From positions 1 to 64,000 of the forward strand of contig JAHQIW010000355.1 of assembly GCA_019055375.1 (NCBI GenBank): a DNA stretch of 64,000 nucleotides. Reading direction: 5' to 3'. Both the position numbers and the translations under genes were made by a program. How positions within the stretch are numbered: position 1 is the first letter of the stretch; every line of letters begins with the position of its first letter. Below are positions 1 to 12,300 of this stretch, in pieces. The notes under the pieces were generated by a model. The model made no database searches, had not been told where the DNA came from, and worked only from the letters and a program-made list of their open reading frames with translations. The stretch is from Parelaphostrongylus tenuis. Taxonomy: Eukaryota; Nematoda; Chromadorea; Rhabditida; Metastrongylidae.

Positions 1-114
1 AACAATTGACGGAATACGTTTCGTCATCGATTCGGGAAAGGTGACTATTCTGGATCTCTAACCAGTGTTTTGTTTGCACAGAAAAAATCTTGAGTAGTAC
101 TCAAAATACTCGGC

Positions 115-182
115 ATTAGGCGGGAGTTGAACTCGCGTTCCATACCAGGGGCGCATGCTGCCACTACACCATCGGTGACACT
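115..182 (-). repeat. tRNA-like repeat head
   Basis: Read on the minus strand this stretch looks like the body of a tRNA: a GGTGTAGTGG box A-like motif followed by a GAGTTCAACTCCCGCC box B-like motif. No full cloverleaf can be drawn, so I call it a tRNA-derived repeat and not a tRNA gene. The same head occurs in the fold-back elements further along. Confidence 0.5.
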
Positions 183-344
183 TCTATGCTGCCACTCTTT
201 CTTCGATATAACCCGTTGTAGAAGTCGGCAACTAACTCCTAATCGGTTTGGTATGGTAAACACGTATCGGCATCAAACCCAGTTACGCTGACTGCTATCG
301 GTTATCTATAATCAATTTAAATTCTTTGAGTGGTGTAACAATAG

Positions 345-370
345 AACGCCTCCTCCTCCTCCTCCTCCCC
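345..370. repeat. (CCT)n microsatellite
   Basis: A run of CTC/CCT triplets ending in cccctcc. The surrounding 1-960 shows no exon that I can support. Confidence 0.8.
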
Positions 371-972
371 TCCGTAGGGGTGAAATGTGGGTTCAACTTC
401 TGCCTGATATCATATGTTGCACTATCATTCGACCCTCTTAGGCGTGTATTTATAACGTCATAACCACTGCTAAGGATTTATGTTGATTGTCGTGTTTAGT
501 TATTAATAAAAGTTCCTCATTTAGGTCAATCTAATCAATCATGAAACCGGTAGTGGAACTCAAAAACTCAGTGAGTTTTGGGTGTCCAAGGCCTCCGCTG
601 ATCAACGGAAAGGTTTGACATAGTTTTTTATTCTTAATGAATACTTCAAAGCTCTTATTTAAAGCGAGCAACGCCGCATGAGAACTCTATCTTTATATCT
701 CACGATCCCTACAGTTTTGCCATTTTTGTTCGGTTTGAGTTTGCGAATTATGCACTAAAATCACCGACTATAGCAACTTTGATGCAGTACTTCTCTCATA
801 AGTAAAGGAAGGACTTCTGGCACGTCCAACATTCTCGCTGAAGTACTTTTTCCGTAATCGCTGGTCACTTTTAACCCTTTGAAGACAACACGTTCTGTGC
901 TTTCTCTCAGAATTTTGGCGGTCATTCGTTGGCGTAAATCAGGAAAATTTCATTGTTATACTTCATTTAAAA

Positions 973-1275
973 AGCGCATGTGGCGCAGTGGTCAGAGGTA
1001 CTCTGCGTCGCACGCGAGGTCAATGGTTCGATCTCGCGCTCATGGCTCACCAGGCCATCCATCCCTCCGGGGTCGGTAAATTGGTATTAGACTGGTCTCA
1101 GACTTGTCTGTGAAGATAAGCAGCACTGACTCGGTTCAGCGGGAGGCCTCCGTGAGTCACTGTAAAGGCCAGATATGCATTCAATCACCTCAAACGAAGT
1201 TAGAAATTGAAGACGAATGCATGGCGCATCTCTCACGGATTGATCAACGCCGGGAGCTTTATCCTTTATCCCTTT
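973..1275 (+). repeat. tRNA-derived SINE, family A, copy 1
   Basis: The head carries a box A-like tggcgcagtgg and a box B-like ggttcgatc at the spacing of an RNA polymerase III promoter. The body includes gactcggttcagc, then gtgagtcactgtaaaggcc and a tail with gacgaatgcatgg. The same body recurs at 13351-13620 (+), 36690-37010 (-) and 47335-47525 (-), which shows it is a dispersed family. Full-length copies are about 300 bp. Confidence 0.75.
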
Positions 1276-1611
1276 TATACTTCATTTCTCGAATGGTGTT
1301 TCCGGTGCGCTGTAGCAATGAGAATAAAATTTAGTTGCATAGTCGACGCTTTTTGGCGCATTACTCACTAAACAGGGCTTACCTATAGGCTTGTAGTAAT
1401 CATTCAATATCTAATTCTCGACCATTTAACACTATAGCTTCTTCTTGAGAATGCCTTGCTAGAGTGCTGTGTCAGCGGCGAAGACAAGATCAGTTTTCAC
1501 ACTCGGATTCTTCGCTTTTCGGGACGGCTTTATCGGTTGCATAGCGCAGATCACTTGCGATGCGCGATTTGATTTAGTGTTTTTAGTCCGATTTGGAAAA
1601 GAACTCGGTAC

Positions 1612-2325
1612 TCATATGTTAGATGGCGACAAAATTTTGAGCCGATCTCATTCGCTGGGCAAGAATTTTTCTCAGGAGTGTTAATAGTCATTCGAAAATT
1701 AAATCTCTGGATGCAACTCTACATCACCGGTTTTCGAAGGGACCCTTTTCTAACGCTGTAGCACCCAGTATTAAATTTTGTTTCTCACCCGAATTTTGCC
1801 TTAGTTTTCACCACAACTATAAATCGCTGGGAGCACGAAGAGCATATCAGCGTGTAGAATTTCCCGTAGTATCGGAATCTTACGTTTTTATCTAAAGTAT
1901 CCGTCGATACGGTAAAAGTCCTTAGTACGTTTAGCGGTCAACTCACGAAGCCGAGGGGCGGGACGGTCGGTCGCGTTTGAAAGATTGTTATTCAGTTGGG
2001 AATTTGTTCACCAAATCAAGAGAAACTTTGGGTAAAACGGAGATTCTGACATTTGGGAAATTCTTCACACGCTGATATGCTTTTCGTGCTTCCAGCGATT
2101 TATATGCGTGCTAAAATCAAAGCGAAAGGCGGTGAGAAAGAAAAATTTTATTCTGATTGCTACAGCATTACAAAAGGGTGTTTTGAAAAACCAGCGACGT
2201 GGAGTAATAGCCAGAGATTTAAGCTTTTGAATAGTTACTAACACTCTTATGAAAAATTCCTGTCCAGCGAATGAGGTCGGCTTAAAAATTTGTCGCTGTT
2301 CAACAAATGAGTATGAAAAACCCAA
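1612..2325. mobile_element. Long-inverted-repeat (fold-back) element, copy 1
   Basis: The left arm (about 1612-1890) begins tactcatatgttagatggcg and continues through gccgatctcattcgctgg. The right arm (about 2045-2325) is its divergent reverse complement. The spacer holds ggacggtcggtcgcgtttga, which recurs in the spacer of the copy at 6600-7460. Arms are about 270 bp with no transposase, so this is a non-autonomous DNA element or MITE. Target-site duplications were not determined. Confidence 0.7.
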
Positions 2326-2871
2326 GTAAAACGGAGAGCTCTGATACTCTGAGTTTTCCTCTGTGCGTCCAGATGTTTTCCGTATATAAGTTTGGACTCT
2401 TGGGCCTGGCCATGGTGAGGGGTTTGTCTGGTATATGAAATGGAAAGGAAGAGCCTAAGCCAATAAAACAACGCAACAAAATTTATCTGCAATTCCAACT
2501 TGAAAATCTAAAAATATATACGAAACGAAGGGAAATCTTTCAAATACTAACGAAAGCACAGTAACACACCTTGCATGCAAAACGCAATTTTATTTTCACT
2601 ATTACATCTTTGTAAGAAGGCCTTTTTGAAAATCAAACACACTTACGAAACTCCGAGATTCAAACTTTCCTCTAATTATTAAAAGTCTAGTGGAAAATCT
2701 TTTTTAATCAAAGACGCCTACAAAAAGAATTGATTACGGATAACGGAAAAGAACCTTCGTTGAGACAAAATGTACAGTTTTAGTATTGGTGTCTGTTGAT
2801 TTTTGGAAATAGTTAAAAGTACTCTTTACTTCCTAATATTTCCAGCCAGTGACTATTATCCGTGATTGCAG
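2326..2871. other. AT-rich intron or upstream sequence
   Basis: No exon is recognisable. It ends in the splice acceptor at 2871 that precedes the first visible helicase exon. The 5' half of that gene is therefore upstream of the window, because none of helicase motifs I-V is found in 1-2871. Confidence 0.5.
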
Positions 2872-3333
2872 GTAGAGCTGGTCGCACCGGGCCGGGTGTA
2901 TGTTACCGTTTATACTCTCAAGAGCAATATGACAAGATGAATGACTTTACGCCGTCGGAAATCAACCGAGTAGCTCTACATGAAATGGCCCTCCGAATGA
3001 TAAGTCTGAACCTGGGGTGTAAGTTGCTTGGATATCCACGGTGTAGATCTCTTTGATACACTGTCAGAAAAAGCTACTAAACATCACTACTTCAGTGGAT
3101 CCTCAAACTTTTCCCTTTATCGAGCGTCCAGAAGAGGAGAAGCTAAACGAAGCTTTGGATACCCTCAAGTTCCAGGTGCTCATTTTCGTTGATTTGCATG
3201 ATAGTTTAGTTCTAATTATTTTTTCCTGCATTAAACGATTTTGTAGGGTGTTCTGCATCCGGGTCATGGTAATCGCCTAACTGCTTTGGGCAATGTCATT
3301 GCTAAACTTCCAGTGGACGTAGCCATAGCCAAG
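2872..3333 (+). CDS. smgl-2: DHX34 exons 1-3 of the window: motif VI and winged helix
   Basis: The first exon opens mid-codon with GRAGRTGPGVCYRLYS, the end of motif VI of a DEAH helicase, whose arginines contact the nucleotide. The second carries DPQTFPFIERP. The third carries LTALGNVIAKLPVDVAIAK, the winged-helix segment that in DHX34 reads very similarly. Donors are gtaagt (3019), gtgctc (3176) and gtaatg (3334). The acceptor of the second exon is acttcag. These small exons are tightly packed, unlike the rest of the gene. Confidence 0.9.
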
Positions 3334-6300
3334 GTAATGATGGTTTAATTACGACTAGGCAGTGCGAGGTGGTCAAGAACTGTAACCCAAAATCTTATAT
3401 TCGATAATCTGAGTGATGTGTAGAACTGTGGAGCTCAGAAGAGAATCGAACCCGTTAGCTTTTCAGAAGAGCCTGCTGGCCAATTACACCTACCGAGCCT
3501 GCTGTTCTGTTATCACTCTTCCTGCGATAATCGATCAGGTTCAGTACAAGTATGTGCTCAACAGGCCAAACTCTTAACCATCGGTTGCTGCTGATCGATG
3601 CTGTATATCGCGAAAGGAGTGATAGCAAAACAGGAACCTTGGGAGCGCAATCGGGTAGCATGCGTGCCTGGAAAAGTGACATGCGGTTTCGATATTCGTC
3701 TGAGATTCGAGGTTTTTGCATACCATTGAACAATAGGGATATGTATTTGTAGTATCATACCACCGTTAAAGCAGCTGTTAAATAAAGAATTACGGGGCCG
3801 CCGTGGCCGAGTGGCTATGATGCTCGTCGCGGCGCGTGTAGTTGAACTTCGTCCCCAACTCTATCCGGAAGTCATCAGCAACGCACTATGGAACGTCACA
3901 GCCAGGCTATCCTCGAGCTTGCAAGGGGACTTGCTCAGCCAGTATTTGACGACAATCAAGAAGAAGACGAAACAACAAAATGAATGTCAGAAGTACTGGG
4001 ATCTGCACAGCGAAAAAAACACTGTGAAGACGGATCAAATAAGATAAATCAAAATAAAATAATAGAGAATTTTTGTTGTAGCGCAAAGCTTCTGGTGAAG
4101 AATTCGGCACGTTTAGATGTTAGTCCTGGGTTGCGTGTTCAATCAGATCGACGTGATTCTCACCGTCGCTGCCGGGCTTTCGGTTCAAAGTCCGTTCACG
4201 AATCGATCTTATCGGTAGGATCCTTCCTGATTGATTAGCACTCATGTAAGCCTTTAACGATACAGCCATCTAGCGAATGGAAGGCTTTTTGGTTCTATTC
4301 GGTCACCTCGGGTGATTGAAGAAACGGCTCTTTTTGCTGGACACAATCTTTCCATTGTGCTCTTAGTAGTCATTCTGAGGCTTAAACCTCTGGCTACTGC
4401 ACTACGAGGCCCTTTTTCGTGAAGGCCTTTTCATAGAGCTGTAGCTTTCAATACAGAATTATGTTTGACCCACACCACGTCTTTTTTAATTGGCTTCTAC
4501 TTTGTTAGACAAAACTCTTTCCTAAACTACAAGTAATCTTTCGTCAGCACAACTCTTGAAGAATTTAAACTTTTGGAAAAGCTTTTTTAACAGCGCTGTA
4601 GCAGAAGGAAAAGATCTGTGTTTATTACACACGCATATTTTCCACAGGACGGAACTCTTTTGTCAAATTATAAGTATATATTTAATAGCGTAAGTTTCGG
4701 TAACTCTAGCGCTTTGCGTGTTTTCTGGAAAGACCGTTCAGTAGTAGCCCGTGTAACAGTGAAAATAAAATCGAGTCTCACATACGTGGGCATTGTTTTG
4801 TGGCTTAGGCTTGGACCCTGGACTGAGCTTTGGCTCGGGTGATCATGCTGACCGTGGATTTCCTTACGACTTCGATTGATCGTGTTGACTCTTTACTCAG
4901 TGGAGTGCGATTTTCGTTAATCAATTCAAGATATTTTCTTTGCTTCGAAAGAGATTGCGGGGGAAACGTATGAGTCTGATACTACAAGATTTCTTCTATA
5001 TGTTCGTGTGCTTTTCGTGCTTCCAGCTCATTATACGCTTGGTAGAAACGGAAACACGCAGCAGGTGTGACTTATAGTCTAGTTTCAGTCCAAATTCCTT
5101 CTATTTTGACTGCCACTTGCAGTGGTATGATGTTATAGTATACCCAATATGTGGAGTGCTGTGCAAAAACGTTTGCGTCAGCGGGGATTCGAACTCAGAT
5201 CTCACTCTGTCCGGGAGCGTATGCTAACCGTTGCACTAGAGTGAACGGAAAGAGTGAGATCTGGGTTCGAATCCCGGCTGACGCAAACGTTTTTGCACGC
5301 ACTCCTCATATTGGGTAATCTAGTTTCAAATGCTACAGTGTAATAAAAGAGTCTTTTCAAAAAGGGACCACGTAGCACAGTAGCCAGAGATTCAAGCTTT
5401 TCTATGATTATCACTATTTATTATGAAAAATTCTGGACCAACGAAAGAGGTCGTTTCTTCATTTGTGGCCGCATAACGGAAAAGCCGTTTTGTGCTGAAA
5501 GATTACTAAGTTGGTGAATCCGGATAGATTGTCACCAATCCTGCTTCAGAGACCTTCAAGTAGTGGAAAGAAGAGGCCGTCTGACAAGTTCTATGGGCGA
5601 TCCTTTCACACTTATAGAGATCTTCAGGTATGCCATTATGTAATTTGCCAGTTCTCTAATCTTTTCATTAATATTTGAGCCAACTTGTGTATCGGGTGAA
5701 AGGATCTATTAAAATTTGGCGTGGTCTCTACAAAGCACTCGAAATGAAGGTATAATGTGATAGAAATACCAGCCAAAGAGCAATCGAGTGCGCAGCACTC
5801 TGTGTTGGGTGAAGGTTTCGCTTGACATGGAGTGTAAGGCGTTCGTCTTCGATGACTCTCTGTGGGGAGTGTGAGGCTTCCGAGAGAACTGACTATAAAA
5901 AGATCGAAAGACGACGGGTTCTGCCCGGCTGATAAGTCTGTAAGGACGAAACACGTGTATCGGGCTGTACAAGAGCCCTTACCAGACCACATAACAAGTT
6001 GGCTCAAATACTAAAAGGATATATTGAAATTTGAGCGTGGTCTTAACAAAGCACTTGAAATGAAAGTTCTTTAATCTCTTAAACTTTGTAATATCAAATC
6101 CATACAGATATATTTGCTGGGAAGCTCCCAATTGCTTCTTCTTACGATAATTTTCTATTGATTGCATTGCATTTTCTTCCGTTTCTCCTTCAGTCATAGC
6201 ACAGGTTGACTCAAGCTACATGCTTATTGAATATTGTATTTTCTTCTTTGTAAAATATTATGTTTTCTAGTAATGTTGACTGATATGCAAAACTTTGAGA

Positions 6301-9300
6301 GCCTTGGGCGGAAGATGAGCCTTCCTCTAATTTCTTTCAGAGGTCGCGTGTCAATCACTGCACTACTGGGGCTCCTGCTTCTGTTTTGTTATCACTCTAT
6401 ATCATCGTGCTCACCAGGCTAATCCATTGGCAGTTGTTTACTGACAGAATCGGTACCTTGTGTCGCAGAAAGAGTGATAGCAGAACGTGAGCACCATGGT
6501 TAGAACGCGCTTCCGGAAACATATGAGACTGGGGTTCGACGCTCGCCCGAAGTCCAAAGTTTCGCATACACTCAGCCTTATTGGGTTTATAGTTATAAAA
6601 TCGGTAGTTATATGTTAGACGGCAACAACTTTTTTAGCCGATCTAATTCGCTGGACAGGAACTTTTCATAGGAGTGTTAGTAATCATTAGAAAGCTTACA
6701 TTTCTGGCTACAACTCTACGTTGTTGGTTTTTTAAAACACCCTTTAATAACGATGTAGCATTTAGAATAAAATTTTGTTCCTCACTCGCCTTTAGCCTTC
6801 ATTTTTACCATCAATATAGGTCGCTGAAAGCACGAAAAGCATAGAGAATCTTCCGTACTAGAAGAATCATGCGTTTCTAGATAGAGTTTCTGTCGATTTG
6901 ATGAAAAAAATCCTCAGTAAATAATAGTAGTTGCCGCTGTTTCAGCTGATAGTGGGGTAGATCACTATCGAGCTACGCGGTAGATTGGGCTACTCTGCTA
7001 GAAAGTCGTCGCGTGGCATCCCTTCATATTTTACTCAGCTATGAACCTTTTTTGGCAACTTTGTTTACCGGCTTACTCATGGAGCGGGGCAAGGCGATGG
7101 ATCGCGTTTGAAATAGGGTCATTCAATCGGAGATTTCTTCACCGCATCGGCAGATACTTCAAATAGAAGCGTAGATTCTGATAGTACGGAAAATTCTCTA
7201 CATGCTGATATGTTTTTCGTGCTTCCAGCGATTTATACTCGTGATCAAAATGAAGGCAAAAGGTAAGTGTGAAACAAAATAATATTCTGGGTGCAGCAGT
7301 GTTGCAATAGAGTGTTTTGGAAAACCGGCAACTCAGAATTGTAGCTAGAGATTTGAGCTTTCTATCGAATACTGACACTTCCATGAAAAGTTTCTGATCA
7401 GCGAGTGAGATCGGCTTGAAAATCTTTTCCCCCCTGACACATAAGTACCTTTTCCATTTAATCGTACTCGTTATATGATCAAGGATTCTGAGTGATTCGA
7501 TATTTTTCACCCCGGACAGGAGCTGAACCAGCGTCTCACCCGTGACGAGGCGCGTGCTGCCACTCCATCACCAAGGCCACCAATCTGTTACCACTTCTTA
7601 ATTCTCTCCACCTCTTCATCATCTTTCAGAAGAGACTTTCTTCGTCATTCTACTTTATATCATAGTTTACTTCATTGAACATTTTTGAAATCATTCATGA
7701 AGAAATGGCTATCAGAAGAATAAGGAACGACGAAAGATAATTAGTAGCGGAGCGGTGAAGTCGGTGGCGTAATGGTAGCACGTGCCCTCGATATGGGAGG
7801 AACTCGGGAACAACTCCCTCTGGGTTTGAAAATTTTGTCTCTTTAACGGGTGAGCATCCTCGGATATGGTGATTTAACCTTCTCGAGCTAAAAGCAGGAA
7901 AAGGTATCCTTCCTAGTCGTATTTTGGTTCCTACTGATTAGGAGGGAGCAAATGAATAACCGATCTCATTCTCTGAAGAGGATTTTTCGTAGGAGGCTGG
8001 TAACCACTCGAAAACTGAGACTTGAGGCTACAGCCGCACACCATCGGTTTTTCAAAACACTTCTTTATAACGTTGTAGCATCCAGATCAAAAATTATGCA
8101 TCTTGCTCGTTTTTTGGCCTTCTTTTTTAACACGCGTATTATTCTCTGGAAGGTGGAAATTATGTCAATGTGTAGGGCAATTTTCTTAGTATCCTAGTCA
8201 ATCGTTCCATTTGGAAAATCTTTCAAAGCGAAAAAAAATCATTTGAACAAGAAATTATGGATCGTCTCGCCTCGCTCTGCCTCTGCCAAGCCTTTACCCA
8301 GAGCCCTCGTCTTGTCGGATAGCCTGAAAACAAACATGTCAGAAATGTTGAACTTGATCTTAATTTCTCTGCCAAGCCATGTTTCCAGAAAATAAGTACA
8401 TCGTTAGAATCAGGAAACATTACGCTATCAGATGATCACTAATAATTCAAAGAAAGAGCTCTGTCCAGCGAGGTTGAAGACACAAATCAGAAGACTAGAG
8501 GAGATTAAAAGACTCAAAAGAAATATTAGAAAAGCAAACACTTTTTGGGTTCCCTGAAGTTTGTGTTATAGTTTGAGTACTAGAACTCTAAAGAAGGAGT
8601 TCCGTCTAGCGAAATATAAGCGAGGTGTGAAAAAAAAACTTGGTTTTATGAAAGATGATATGATTTTGTTACAGCGTTTAAGAGGGGTGTTTGAAAGACC
8701 GGCGACGTGGGGCTGTAGCCTCAAGTTTCAGCTTTTTAATGGTTAGTAACACTCTCTCGGAAAGTTCTTCTCCAGCGAATAAGATCGGCTTTTCATTAGT
8801 TCCCTCCTAATCAGAAAGAACCTTCAATTTATCTGTCAAACAATAACACATTGAGCCGATATCTGTAGTTGTTACATAACTGTCTCATTTACTTGTCATA
8901 TTGGGTTCCCCATATTTTTCCGTCTTTCTCTCCACTTAAATCTGCCCTTTTGCAAGATTAAGATTATCTACCAAACTTTTCACTATTTTGAGCGATAGCG
9001 TTATCAGCAAATGGGATTCTTGTCCATTATAAGGCGGCAAATCTTCGGCAACAACAAAATCGACCCCATTCGCTGGACAACAATTTTGCTCAGGAGTGTT
9101 AGTAATCATTCGAAAGCTTAAATCTCTGGCTAGCGCGGTACGTTGCTGTTTTTTTTGAGAAGACTCTTTTGTAACGCTGTAAAATTCAAAATAAAATTAT
9201 AGTTTACATCGGCCGCGCAACTCAATTACTGCTTAGCTGGAAGCACGAAGAGCATGTAAACGCATAAAGAAAGTCTTCTAGTCTCAGAGTCATACGTTTG

Positions 9301-12300
9301 ATCTGGAGTGTCCTTCGAAGCAGAGGAAGTCGCACCTCTCCGAAACGCCCATCGTGCAATAGTGGCCGGTCTCCCCATCAGATCTGCGGCCACCACACCC
9401 CCGTCCATGGAGTAGCCTGTCAACAAGCAGGCCGAATGTGTGAAGCTCCATCTTTTTTCCCCCTGCTACACTGCGGAAAAACGCTCTTTCCAGAAAATAA
9501 GCACAGCGTTGGAATCCTTGATTTCTGGGCTATTGAATGATTACTAGAAGTCTGAGAAAAGAGCTCTGTCTTGCAAGGAAAATGCGTGTTTAAAATATAT
9601 AAATTTGCTTTTTGTAACATCGTTATAGGAAGGTTTTTTGAGAAATGGCAACGTCGCTGCGCTAGCCAGAGATTTGAGCTTTTGATTGATTACTGAAACA
9701 CCTTGGAAAATTTTTTCCAGCGAATGCGATTGAATATTTATTTGTCGTCTTGTAATGGACAAGCACCGCAAGTAGACCTGAATAATATTAATGTATTTCA
9801 GAGAATGGGTCCTTCAGAAGAGCTATACAGGGAGAGGTCGACGTTGGGCCGTGGAGAATGGTATAGATGAGCACAGAATATACGAAATTAGCAAGCTGCG
9901 GTCTCAGTACAGGTATGGCTTCTCGTCCTTATGATCCGCATTTTCTTATACACGATATAAGTCTCAAATACCCTTGATTACCACGTGGTCTAAAAACGGA
10001 CCACGGGTTGCCGCGCTCGGTCTCCACCGCCTGCTGCTGTGTGATAAAGCAATGTAGGGTAGTCAAGCGGCTGAAATTAACTTAGAGATGTGGAGGCTGA
10101 AGTTTCCTTTTTTAGGAAAATTCTCGAAGACGCTGAATTAGTTGATAGATCAGATGAGTTGGATCAAATTGATTCGCGCCAGCGGCGAATTGATCACGGT
10201 GACAGAAAGAAACTTTTCGATATCAAACGAGATGCTAGGTAAATCCACAGTGCTAAGCAGTGTGATCTCAATGCCGATTCAACCAACTTTATTGCTTAGG
10301 AACTTGGAAAAAAGTCGAAAATTACTGCGGGCAGACAAGCATTTCGACTCGTTCCTCGACGATACAGAGGAGGATTTTGGTAATTATAAAAATTGATGAT
10401 CTCAAAAAAGAACAGAGCAATTGTTGTATTTCAGAGAAGGAACGGAATCCACTGAAGGCCGACGTCAAGACTGTGGAGTTTTTTCTGAATTATAAACAAA
10501 GAGATGTGGACACAATACGTTCTACTCATAATTTGAGTAGGAAAGAGGCAGAAGTACGTGCTATAGATGAGTGAATTTGCCTCACTAAACCCTTTGTGGA
10601 CGTCACGCATCGTTTTCAATGCGCACTTCTCCGCTCCACCTAGACGGCCTACGAAGGTTGTTCCACGTTTCACACGGCGTTTCAGTCAAAATCCGGTTAA
10701 TCAGGGTGCTAAGGAAACGTTCTCCTCACTAAATGATGGCATTTACTGAGGAGACTTATCTAAGGTTAAGTTAGCCTTCTTGAATATGTCCGATATTTGT
10801 CTTTTAGTAGAGCAACTAAGCCCCTCTCGGTACGGTCAAAATTCATTTCCTTACAAAACTGTTAGACTATAGCTGAAGCGCCCACCGCTAGTTGCTCTTC
10901 GTAACCGTCTCAACTACTCAGCCAAAAGTGGCCGCCGTCCGCAGAGGGTTAACGAGACTCCTACAGCAGTGTTGCCATCTTTTTTCTCAATTCTAGGTCA
11001 TTAGAGTGATTATCGCTGCTGGTTTGTACCCGCAGTATGCTATTCTGGATCCTGCGAATAAGTATCAGGTGGGTTAATTTTGGTTTTCTAAGGACCTCAC
11101 ATGAATGTTTACTTTTTGGCTCCTGTGGAGAGTTGTGGCCCCATCAATTTTGCAAAGTATTTTCTCGATTGATTTCTCTAAGCAGGAAATTACGAGAGGC
11201 TTAGGCTCAGTGCTGGGCACAACTGATAGGACCACAACTCTCCACCTGCGTCTACTTTTTTTAAGCATGGGCAAGAGCTATTCGTGCACACCCGAATGAA
11301 GCCGTTCAGCCTAATTCATCCAAATTCCTCAATAGCTCAATATCATGCAGGTAATGTGAATTCGGATAGCACTAGAAATGTATTTCTTGTCGTCGTACAG
11401 CTTTACAGCTTTCCCTTTCAGAAGTACTGGACCCACGTGCTGACGGCGAAGGCCGCTCTGTGCATCATCAGATTCCATTCTATGGGTTGTCCCTGGAAAC
11501 TACAAAGCCTTACATCTGTAATGTGATGCCGCTTCCTGCGCCTGCTCTTCTATTATTTGCCAAAAAGGTCGGGCTCTTCCGTCGCTTTGAACTTGCGAAA
11601 GAAAATTCAGTCTTCTAATGTTTACTCTCCCTCATTTATACGGTTGTCTAAGGTTTCCGCAAATTGTTCCGGTCCTTAATTTGCTTCTTTCAGGTGATAT
11701 GCGACGACTGGAAATTGATATTAGTAGACGAATTTGTTGAGTATACGTTCAGCTCGACAACCCAGTGTGAACATATTTTGAAGATTGTGGTGGAAATCAG
11801 AAAGGAATTGAGTAAAGGTATGTTCCACACTGCATTTCTCGTTAGATTTGGCTATCGGAGATAGTTTATTAGTTTCATTCTAACGTTTCTGCATTCGTTA
11901 TGTTTTCTCAAATTCATGTAAATATTGAGTTTGAACTCGTATTACTTGGAGTTTACAAGGTCGTAGAATATGTCTGATCGTTGCTGGTCTAGTTTATTTC
12001 TGTAGATCAGTATCGGTTGTCTAAATTGAAGTTTTCTGAGAGTTTCTTCGCTTCCCTGAGAGTTTTTTTGTGCTGTAATAGTTTTCCCAAGATTAGAGAA
12101 ATCATCATGGATATCTCTACTCAAACACGTAACAATTACGATTACCTAAATCTTTATTCAAGCTTTTTTTAGGCAGTGGTATCATGTCATAGTTGTATAT
12201 TTCAACGCGCCTCGCATCCCCTTTAGGAGAGAGAGAGTTATAGCAGAGCGAGAGCCTCAGTAGTGCAAAGGTTAACACACGTCCCCGGAAAGAGAGACGC

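Noticed and set aside
5230..5310. tRNA gene
   Set aside because: Only the 3' half of a tRNA is present, mirrored by the other arm. Fold-back element.
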